Assembly: GCA_049582065.1 (NCBI GenBank)
Contig: JBAUTF010000080.1
Location: 1 to 5,137 of the forward strand
Reading direction: 5' to 3'
From: DATKSS01 sp049582065
Lineage (GTDB): Bacteria > Chloroflexota > Dormibacteria > Dormibacterales > Dormibacteraceae
DNA length: 5,137 nt
Part shown: positions 1 to 4,038 of the stretch, piece after piece
Layout: every line of letters starts with the position of its first letter
Numbering within the stretch: the stretch's first letter is position 1
The notes under the pieces: generated by a model
Databases searched by the model: none
Seen by the model: the letters and a program-made list of their open reading frames with translations, nothing else
Told to the model about the DNA's origin: nothing
Program-made: the position numbers and the translations under genes

Positions 1-111
1 ACGGTTGTGCCACTGGGCATGGCGGCGGTATTTGCTATTGCGGTGTTTTGGATTGTGAGCGAAAACCGACGAGACCTGGCTTTGAGCGCTGGCCGGAAAT
101 GGCTGCCCTGA
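1..111 (+). CDS. C-terminal fragment of an unidentified membrane protein
   Basis: The first reading frame is open from the window edge to a TGA at 109-111 and gives 36 residues. It starts TVVPLGMAAVFAIAVFWIVS, a single strongly hydrophobic segment ending in a tryptophan, and is followed by a polar basic tail (ENRRDLALSAGRKWLP). This is the usual shape of a last transmembrane helix with a short cytoplasmic C-terminus rich in Arg and Lys. The start and most of the gene lie outside the window, so the family cannot be named. The gene-poor stretch follows immediately, and I see no clear terminator hairpin behind the stop. I am fairly sure it is coding because of the helix-plus-basic-tail pattern, but 36 residues is little evidence. 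Confidence 0.5.
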   Translation, partial: TVVPLGMAAVFAIAVFWIVSENRRDLALSAGRKWLP

Positions 112-138
112 CCGCGCGCCACGCAGGATTCTGGATCC

Positions 139-204
139 GAGTTCCGGCGCAGTTGATCGACGCTGCGCTTCGGTGATCCCGAGCCGCGCCGCGACCTCAC
201 GAAC
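139..204 (-). pseudogene. Possible remnant of a helix-turn-helix regulator
   Basis: Reading the minus strand from 204 down gives VREVAARLGITE followed by AQRRSTAPEL. The first twelve residues match the pattern of a winged-helix or MarR-type recognition unit (R-E-V-A-x-R-L-G-I-T-E), common in actinobacterial regulators. A stop codon (205-207) lies directly upstream in frame, and the sequence after the ITE stops resembling a recognition helix. No start codon or ribosome binding site is present. It is either a decayed gene fragment or chance similarity over about 12 residues. Confidence 0.22.
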
Positions 205-252
205 TCAGGCGCGAAACCAGGGATGCCAGATGGGCACGACTGCGAGGACTGT

Positions 253-435
253 CATGGCTACAGGGTCGGCGCATTGACTCCTTGGCAACGCATCCGCGAG
301 GGGCGGATGCCCGTAGCCGAGGTGGCGGCGGGAAATCAGTACGACGTACGCCGGCCATTGCCACGGCAAGGCTCGGTCCAACTTACCCTGCTCGCTCGTA
401 GACGCGGTAGAGTCCCACTAACGTCTGGCACGCCA
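253..435 (+). pseudogene. Possible decayed IS481-like transposase N-terminus
   Basis: The plus frame reads HGYRVGALTPWQR then IREGRMPVAEVAAG. This recalls the start of IS481-family transposases, where a histidine near the N-terminus is followed by a LTP motif, then G-R-P-V-A-x-V-A-A and a helix-turn-helix. After VAAG the similarity moves to a second frame (EISTTYAG, like the G-I-S-x-T-x-A-Y of the recognition helix). It then returns to the first frame with an Arg-rich stretch followed by a GTP near 427-435, where IS481 proteins have D-R-S-S-R-P and T-P. A short deletion after LTPWQR and at least one frameshift would be needed. There is no downstream DDE catalytic domain and no visible terminal inverted repeat. 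The similarity is from memory of the family and short, so confidence is low. Confidence 0.25.
290..310. repeat. Perfect 8-bp inverted repeat with 5-nt loop
   Basis: GCATCCGC (290-297) is followed by the loop GAGGG and then its exact reverse complement GCGGATGC (303-310). The stem is GC-rich and would be stable. No T-tract follows on either strand, so it is not a typical intrinsic terminator. It lies inside the possible transposase remnant and may simply reflect coding constraint (the frame reads RIREGRMP there). Confidence 0.4.
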
Positions 436-503
436 AACCTGAGGCGGGAAAGGCTGAACGCCTATAGGGCCGCACCGCCGGAATCCGGCATCCGTCTCAG
501 CGG

Positions 504-674
504 TTGGCGAATGTCGCACCGCTGGCAGATTCGATGCCGACGAACGGCTCAATCACCCACGACGCCGCCGTTGTGCACGTTCCCGGCGACACAGCCGTCG
601 GCGGGGTGATGGGCATTCGGATCGGCATTTGGATCGCCACGGTCAGCCCCTGGCTGCTCAAGAAGCAAGGCTGA
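504..674 (+). CDS. Doubtful small ORF, 56 residues, one possible membrane helix
   Basis: From a TTG at 504 the frame reads LANVAPLADSMPTNGS and later GGVMGIRIGIWIATV, SPWLLKKQG, stopping with TGA at 672-674. The frame is open from 468. Third codon positions are about 80% G or C, which looks coding, but a minus-strand frame shares the same wobble positions, so this does not settle the strand. The C-terminal third could form one membrane helix closed by a Lys-Lys tail. It overlaps the 3' end of the convergent PAP2 gene by 17 bp. There is no good Shine-Dalgarno sequence, and an internal ATG at 534 is an alternative start. I do not recognise a family. It may be the tail of a broken gene. Confidence 0.2.
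   Translation: MANVAPLADSMPTNGSITHDAAVVHVPGDTAVGGVMGIRIGIWIATVSPWLLKKQG
612..635 (+). repeat. 12-bp tandem repeat, two copies
   Basis: GGCATTCGGATC (612-623) is followed directly by GGCATTTGGATC (624-635), differing at one base. In the small plus-strand frame it encodes GIRI-GIWI, an in-frame four-codon duplication. It looks like a simple slippage duplication. Confidence 0.6.
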
Positions 675-1323
675 AGCCCGGCCGGTCGGCCTTCTTGGCC
701 GCCGACGCCCGATCTGTGATCCAGCGCACCGACAACACCAAGGTCAGCCATGCGGTCGCTATGAGCGCGCCCGCGAGCACATCGGTCGGCCAGTGGGCCC
801 CCACGTAGATCCTGTCCAGCCCAACATCCAGAACTACCCCCGCCAAGACTGCCCAACCGATCGGCTTTGCCCAGCGCGGCAGATACCTGCCGCCGATGCA
901 CAACATCAGCACAGCAGCGCTAATCGTGATGAAGATGAGGTGTCCGCTGGGAAAGCTGGTAGAACCAGGATGCTCGGTAACACGAAGGATCTGGCCGACT
1001 GCCGGCCGCGGTCGGTTGACCAAGTTGACGATGACCTCGTACCAAAGGCCGCCGGCAAAGGCAGCAAGTGCCAGGATCCAGGAGCGACGATTCAACAGGA
1101 GGACGAGGAGGAAGACGACTACCTGCATGTAGATTCCACCGGGTCCGCCGAGCCACGAGAAGAAGGGGAATGTCAGCGTGAGCGGGCCCCAGTTGGTCGC
1201 CTGGATATCACGCTCGACCGTCGCGTCCAACGACAGGTAGGGATGCATGATGACAATCGCCGTGATCATTCCCACCACCGCCGCGGCGGCGATCGCGACT
1301 GCAAGCATTGGGACTCGGATCAT
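658..1323 (-). CDS. PAP2-superfamily membrane phosphatase B (motif-1 lysine missing)
   Basis: This 221-residue protein belongs to the PAP2 (type 2 phosphatidic acid phosphatase) superfamily. Its members remove phosphate from lipid phosphates or polyprenyl pyrophosphates at the outer face of the cytoplasmic membrane. Motif C2 is intact: PSGH at 125-128, with His128 the expected proton donor. Motif C3 is D170-R171-x5-H177-x3-D181, with His177 the expected nucleophile and Asp170 where Ser is usual. Motif C1 should be K-x6-R-P, but the lysine position is Val99 (R106-P107 are kept). Hydrophobic segments are seen near 7-26, 63-77, 81-97, 127-145, 152-169 and 182-199. The ATG at 1323-1321 overlaps the TGA of the upstream PAP2 gene in an ATGA, with no good Shine-Dalgarno sequence of its own, so translation is probably coupled. 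It is the last gene of a three-gene operon. Family assignment is firm. Substrate is unknown, and activity may be reduced or changed. Confidence 0.9.
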   Translation of the reverse strand: MIRVPMLAVAIAAAAVVGMITAIVIMHPYLSLDATVERDIQATNWGPLTLTFPFFSWLGGPGGIYMQVVVFLLVLLLNRRSWILALAAFAGGLWYEVIVNLVNRPRPAVGQILRVTEHPGSTSFPSGHLIFITISAAVLMLCIGGRYLPRWAKPIGWAVLAGVVLDVGLDRIYVGAHWPTDVLAGALIATAWLTLVLSVRWITDRASAAKKADRPGFSLAS

Positions 1324-2078
1324 GGCGTCGCCGGGGCGCGCCTACGAAACCACCGGAAGCTCGGGGATGGTAGCCAGCGCTCAGGAAGCCACAGCACGAA
1401 AGCCGACCAGCCGACACCGAGGAGGACGCCGCCAATCACGTCACTGGGCCAGTGGTCCCCAGCCCACACGCGGGCGAGGCAGGTGAGGACGATCACCAGC
1501 GCGGCCATGATCCAGAGGATCGGCCGGAAGGCGGGCCTGATCTTCGGAGCGATGATGACGGCCAGCATGAAGCTCATCCAGGTGAAGAAGACCGCATGCC
1601 CGCTCGGGTAGCTGAAGCCGGTCGTCGGCGACAGGATGTGGACGATGTCGGCGGGTGGCCGCTGCCGTGAGATCACGAGCTTGATGATGTTGTCGAACAG
1701 GCTGGAGAGGCTGCCGATCAACATCAGCCAGCCGGCGCGACGCTCGAAGATGAAGAGCGCAACCACCGCCACCGCGCCGATCAGGACCTGCCAGATCCCG
1801 GCGCTCACGTCGATCAGCTGGAACACATAGACCACTGGACCCCAGTTGACCTGCTGGACGAGCGTGGCGAGTGGAATGTCGAACGGCACCAGCAGTTTCT
1901 GCGCCACGACGAGATAGGTGTCGATGGCGAAGAGCGCAAAGACCACCAGGACGGTCGGCCCTAGCCACCGCCTCGCTGCCACTCCCGGCCGGCCTGCGAG
2001 GACCTCGCTCGCCGCCTGTTTCGGGTCGGCGCTCATTTCTTCAGGATCACCCAGTGCAACCTTGGCGGCAACGCTCAT
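1320..2078 (-). CDS. PAP2-superfamily membrane phosphatase A
   Basis: This 252-residue PAP2 protein is the paralogue of its downstream neighbour and has the core catalytic signature: K133-x6-R140-P141, PSGH at 158-161, and R203-x5-H209-x3-D213 (Ala202 replaces the usual Ser before Arg). Likely substrates are phosphatidic acid, phosphatidylglycerol phosphate or undecaprenyl pyrophosphate, with the active site facing outward; the sequence does not decide between them. A polar N-terminus of about 38 residues precedes the first helix (41-59). Further segments lie near 82-110, 114-132, 162-177, 185-201 and 214-230, followed by an Arg-rich cytoplasmic tail. I chose the ATG at 2078-2076 because it forms an ATGA overlap with the upstream DUF1206 stop. 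An ATG at 2114 would add 12 residues and overlap that gene by 40 bp. Both PAP2 proteins share NWGP before the second helix, consistent with tandem duplication. Confidence 0.92.
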   Translation of the reverse strand: MSVAAKVALGDPEEMSADPKQAASEVLAGRPGVAARRWLGPTVLVVFALFAIDTYLVVAQKLLVPFDIPLATLVQQVNWGPVVYVFQLIDVSAGIWQVLIGAVAVVALFIFERRAGWLMLIGSLSSLFDNIIKLVISRQRPPADIVHILSPTTGFSYPSGHAVFFTWMSFMLAVIIAPKIRPAFRPILWIMAALVIVLTCLARVWAGDHWPSDVIGGVLLGVGWSAFVLWLPERWLPSPSFRWFRRRAPATP

Positions 2079-2917
2079 CCCCGGCTGCCCATCAGCCGAA
2101 TCCAACGCGCACAAGCGAGGGAATGGAGACCCAGGGCGACGAACCCCAGGGCGATAACGCCCAGCAGCAGCTTGCCATACGACTGGGCCAGCAGGAACAG
2201 GAACGCGCCGCCGAAACCGTGCGCCTGGCCGGCGTCGTGATGGATGCCGGCCTGGATGAGAAACCAGCCGATGACCAGGAAGGTGACGCCTCGGGCGAAC
2301 ATCCCGAAACGGCCAAGGCCGACCGCGATGCTCTTTTCGGAAGCAGTCATCTCGGCGCCCTTCAAGTCCTGCTTGAAGGTGGCACGGTAGGCTTCGACGA
2401 ACTGCCCGACGCCGATTCCAAGGGTGACGACGCCGATGAGGATCGTGATCAAGCCTCCCAAGGGGTGGGCGAGAATGGAGGTCGCGTACTTCTGATAGCT
2501 GTCGCCTGACGTCGCCCCTGCCCCGGCGAGGATCTGCAGCGCGAACAGCGCAATGGCCGCGTAGGAGATGGCACTCGAAACGAAACCCACTCGCGCCATG
2601 ACGCCCGAAGCGTCACGCCCGCGGTGCAGCGGGTCGTAAATCGCTCTTACGAAACCCCATAGCGAGTAGGCCAAGAGGCCGATGATCATCGCGATCAGCA
2701 CCACCTTCCCGAACGGGTTGCCGATCAGGAAGACGAGACTTCCCGACAAGTCTGTGGCCTTGCCGCCGCCGACGCCGAGCGCAATGCCCAGGGCGAGCAG
2801 GCCCATGACGGCATAGAGGACACCGCGGGCAACGTAGCCAACACGCTCGAGGAACTCGAGCTGGGGATTCTCGGCCGCGTGCTTAACGGCGTTTTCGGCC
2901 GTATGAACTGTTGCCAT
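2075..2917 (-). CDS. DUF1206-family membrane protein with three internal repeats
   Basis: This 280-residue protein fits the DUF1206 family (PF06724), integral membrane proteins of unknown function built of three repeats with two helices each. The repeats lie at about 22-96, 106-181 and 200-275. Each starts with R-x-G before a helix and ends in a second helix containing G, F or L, and A. Repeats 1 and 3 carry the hallmark A-R-G (GYVARGVLYAVMG at 27-39, GMFARGVTFLVIG at 205-217). In repeat 2 this is degenerate (GFVSSAISYA at 111-120). The N-terminal 20 residues are polar. The ATG at 2917 has a good GGAGG six bases upstream. It is the first gene of the operon and overlaps the following PAP2 gene by ATGA. 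Its presence with two lipid-phosphate phosphatases suggests an envelope or lipid-related task, but that is inference from context. Confidence 0.9.
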   Translation of the reverse strand: MATVHTAENAVKHAAENPQLEFLERVGYVARGVLYAVMGLLALGIALGVGGGKATDLSGSLVFLIGNPFGKVVLIAMIIGLLAYSLWGFVRAIYDPLHRGRDASGVMARVGFVSSAISYAAIALFALQILAGAGATSGDSYQKYATSILAHPLGGLITILIGVVTLGIGVGQFVEAYRATFKQDLKGAEMTASEKSIAVGLGRFGMFARGVTFLVIGWFLIQAGIHHDAGQAHGFGGAFLFLLAQSYGKLLLGVIALGFVALGLHSLACARWIRLMGSRG

Positions 2918-3268
2918 GTCAGGCCTCCGGCTGAAAGTGCCTCTTCAGCGCTCGGAACGCATTAGCGGCGGTTGGAGTCGCCCGGCTGATGATCTCAGTT
3001 ATGGGCAGGATCCATTTCAGGGTGGGTTTGGGGTGGTAACAATTGCAGCAATACCGACCTGAAGCGGGCGCCCCAGCGCGATGCTTAGGGGGTTTCGTTG
3101 CTTACCGGCTCAAATGCGATTGCTGCGTCTGTTATGACAACTGGACGAACCTCTGTCGAATGCAGGTAACCCTGCGCCTCGCGCTTCGGTGGCACGTCTG
3201 GCGACCGCGAACGCGCTTACGTTTGATCCGCTTGCTGATGCGATGGAACAGCGATCTGGTTCCGAGAG
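2918..3268. other. Divergent intergenic region, promoters expected
   Basis: These 351 bp separate the minus-strand DUF1206/PAP2 operon from the plus-strand small membrane-protein genes, so promoters for both are expected here. I could not find a convincing -35/-10 pair on either strand. A TGTTATGAC at 3130-3138 resembles an extended -10 for the plus strand but has no -35 at the right distance. A plus frame stopping at 3272 (ending in AMEQRSGSER) is open for about 45 codons without a start codon and looks like chance. No gene is supported. Confidence 0.5.
2924..2928 (-). promoter_or_regulatory. Shine-Dalgarno site of the DUF1206 gene
   Basis: The minus strand reads CCGGAGGCCTGAC immediately before the ATG. 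GGAGG lies six bases upstream of the start. It is the only strong ribosome binding site of the three-gene operon, which fits translational coupling of the two downstream genes. Confidence 0.7.
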
Positions 3269-3424
3269 GTGAGCTTTGAGCTTCAGTTCCATCATCCTCA
3301 TCTTTGCCTTTACTGTTTTGTGGTTGCCGCGCTCGGCTGGGGTTACAAGAAGACCAACCTACTGGGTATCGGGCTGGCGCTCTGGGTTCTTTCGATCCTG
3401 ATCACTCAAGTCCATATCGGTTAG
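3269..3424 (+). CDS. Small two-helix membrane protein, apparently frameshifted at its 5' end
   Basis: The downstream part reads FVVAALGWGYKKTNLLGIG then LALWVLSILITQVHIG and stops with TAG at 3422-3424. This is a helix, a short basic turn with K-K-T-N-L-L, and a second helix, as in a group of roughly 50-residue bacterial membrane proteins I know only as hypothetical. In the frame of the stop the only start is GTG at 3269, which gives an unlikely polar N-terminus (ELQFHHPHLC). In another frame a TTG at 3276, five bases after GAGAGGT, gives SFSSIILIFAFTV, a natural first helix. The two join if one T is added to the run TTTT at 3316-3319, giving a 49-residue protein. Either the gene is broken by a one-base deletion, the sequence has an error, or the GTG form is real. 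The site is not a canonical slippery heptamer, so programmed shifting is unlikely. Confidence 0.55.
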   Translation: MSFELQFHHPHLCLYCFVVAALGWGYKKTNLLGIGLALWVLSILITQVHIG

Positions 3425-3429
3425 GAGGT
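3423..3429 (+). promoter_or_regulatory. Strong Shine-Dalgarno site of the 52-residue membrane protein
   Basis: AGGAGGT ends six bases before the ATG at 3436 and matches the anti-Shine-Dalgarno core fully. It decides the start of the small gene. The TAG stop of the preceding small gene (3422-3424) overlaps it, so the two are probably co-transcribed and perhaps coupled. Confidence 0.85.
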
Positions 3430-3435
3430 GTCCAG

Positions 3436-3594
3436 ATGATCCACGCATTGCTCGTAATTGCGGTCATCCTCTTTGTCCTCTGGCTGCTGTTCCACACGAC
3501 CGGCGGCCTTCTGATCAACCTGATCTGGCTGGTGATCATCGTGTTGGTAGGACTCTGGCTGTTCGGTTTCGTCCGGAGCCGTTCGGCACGCTAA
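3436..3594 (+). CDS. Small hydrophobic membrane protein, Lmo0937-like (52 residues)
   Basis: The protein begins MIHALLVIAVILFVLWLLFH, continues TTGGLLINLIWLVIIVLVGL and ends WLFGFVRSRSAR. It is two hydrophobic helices (about 4-20 and 24-46) joined by a short polar TTGG turn, with a basic tail that should be cytoplasmic. Size and the pattern of leucine-rich helix, glycine turn and second helix resemble the Lmo0937 or DUF5670-type tiny membrane proteins, whose function is unknown. That assignment is from pattern only. The ATG at 3436 is preceded by a perfect AGGAGGT. The frame is open further upstream to an ATG at 3304, but that extension is polar and lacks a ribosome binding site. It follows another two-helix small protein and is divergent from the DUF1206 operon. 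A gene-free region follows. Confidence 0.8.
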   Translation: MIHALLVIAVILFVLWLLFHTTGGLLINLIWLVIIVLVGLWLFGFVRSRSAR

Positions 3595-3635
3595 GCCGGA
3601 CAATCTGGCTGCGATATGTGCGGCCAAACAGTGCG

Positions 3636-3657
3636 CCTCGACGAGAAGGTGTCGAGG
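3636..3657. repeat. Stem-loop, 7-bp stem; possible terminator or processing site
   Basis: CCTCGAC (3636-3642) and GTCGAGG (3651-3657) are perfect inverted repeats around an 8-base loop, 41 bases after the stop of the 52-residue membrane protein. Its position suits transcription termination, but no T-run follows on the plus strand, so it is not a canonical intrinsic terminator. Confidence 0.35.
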
Positions 3658-3763
3658 TCAGCTGGTGACGGGAAAACAAACGGCCTTGCGTAGGGGTAGA
3701 CCTCGCAGGGCCGCTGATTTGGATGCTCTGCGATGCTGGGCAACAAAAGCAGCAACAGCTTGT

Positions 3764-3778
3764 CCCACCGTTGGTGGG
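3764..3778. repeat. Short inverted repeat, 6-bp stem
   Basis: CCCACC (3764-3769) and GGTGGG (3773-3778) flank the loop GTT. It is small and GC-rich, with no T-tract. It may be chance or an RNA hairpin. Confidence 0.3.
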
Positions 3779-3859
3779 TCCGCGCCCGCCCTCCTGAACT
3801 CAAATCTTGCCGCCTTCGTGTCCTTAGGTGACTTGCCATGACCGCCCGTTTCCGGGAAT

Positions 3860-3881
3860 GTGTGACCCGGCTGTGACCCGG
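3860..3881 (-). promoter_or_regulatory. 11-bp tandem direct repeat, PhoP-box-like (site 1)
   Basis: GTGTGACCCGG (3860-3870) is followed directly by CTGTGACCCGG (3871-3881). The repeated core TGTGACCCGGC is exact over 11 bp, from 3861-3871 to 3872-3882. On the minus strand this reads TCACAGC, four bases, then TCACAC. The PhoP response regulator of Mycobacterium tuberculosis binds TCACAGC-N4-TCACAGC direct repeats, so the match is 6 of 7 or better in each half. One helical turn between half-sites is typical of tandem response-regulator dimers. There is no obvious target gene start beside it, so regulatory function is inference. Confidence 0.35.
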
Positions 3882-3985
3882 CGTGCGTCCTGATTAGCCC
3901 CCAGAATCGGCGCACTCGAAGCCCATGGGTCATGTCGCGCGACGTGGGGTAAAGCCTTCCGGGTGGTTCCTCCTAGTTCCCCGAG

Positions 3986-4003
3986 TCTGTGACACGTCTG
4001 TGA
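3986..4003 (-). promoter_or_regulatory. 11-bp-spaced CTGTGA direct repeat (site 2)
   Basis: TCTGTGA occurs at 3986-3992 and again at 3997-4003, exactly 11 bp apart. On the minus strand this is TCACAGA-N4-TCACAGA, the same spacing and hexamer as site 1 about 120 bp away. The bases between the half-sites differ from site 1, so the shared element is the hexamer and its spacing, not a copied longer sequence. It lies 36 bp beyond the permease stop codon. Confidence 0.35.
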
Positions 4004-4038
4004 TCCGGCCTGGGCGATTTGCCCCGTCCAGCGTAAAG

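Larger units (their letters stand above)
112..657. other. Gene-poor stretch with decayed-looking sequence
   Basis: About 546 bp lie between the upstream membrane-protein fragment and the end of the PAP2 operon. The frames that are open here (for example 223-609 on plus and the part of a minus frame ending at 497) give arginine- and proline-rich products without recognisable domains. What can be picked out is a helix-turn-helix-like fragment on minus (139-204), a possible transposase N-terminal remnant on plus (about 253-435), a perfect hairpin (290-310), a 12-bp tandem repeat (612-635), and a weakly supported small frame (504-674). The mixture suggests a graveyard of old insertions. Confidence 0.5.
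3595..4038. other. Gene-free convergent intergenic region, 444 bp
   Basis: This stretch lies between the small plus-strand membrane-protein gene and the 3' end of the minus-strand ABC permease. Open frames here (for example 3658-3933 on minus and 3925-4107 on plus) have no recognisable domain, poor starts, or overlap the permease. It contains two short hairpins (3636-3657 and 3764-3778) and two 11-bp-periodic CTGTGA repeat pairs (3860-3881 and 3986-4003). No tRNA cloverleaf could be folded by eye. Its length is unusual for a convergent gap, where only terminators are needed. Confidence 0.55.

Noticed and set aside
223..609. Plus-strand frame of 128 codons as an intact gene
   Set aside because: The composition is Arg/Pro-rich, there is no ribosome binding site, and similarity to a transposase N-terminus is patchy and needs frame changes. 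It is described as a possible remnant instead.
497..901. Minus-strand frame of 134 codons
   Set aside because: Most of it lies inside the PAP2 B gene in another frame, and the remainder has no recognisable feature.
793..1611. Long plus-strand frame across both PAP2 genes
   Set aside because: It is antisense to two genes with clear PAP2 motifs. Its product is low-complexity (D, R, Q, H rich) with no domain.
2079..2114. Upstream ATG at 2114 as the start of PAP2 A
   Set aside because: It would add 12 polar residues and overlap the DUF1206 gene by 40 bp. The ATG at 2078 gives an ATGA overlap like the other junctions.
1871..2509. Plus-strand frame of 212 codons
   Set aside because: It is antisense to the start of PAP2 A and the end of the DUF1206 gene. 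The product is charged and featureless.
3311..3320. Programmed -1 frameshifting in the first small membrane gene
   Set aside because: The site is T-GTT-TTG in the incoming frame, which does not allow good re-pairing in the P site, and no clear downstream pseudoknot was seen. A deletion or sequencing error is simpler.
3304..3435. N-terminal extension of the 52-residue membrane protein to ATG 3304
   Set aside because: The extension is polar and overlaps the better second half of the preceding small gene in another frame. The ATG at 3436 has a perfect Shine-Dalgarno sequence.
3780..3830. Possible tRNA T-arm (a TCAAATC near 3800)
   Set aside because: No matching acceptor, D-arm or anticodon arm could be paired around it.
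3658..3933. Minus-strand frame of 91 codons in the convergent gap
   Set aside because: No domain, no Shine-Dalgarno sequence and an Arg/Ala-rich random-looking product; another minus frame is open over the same bases.
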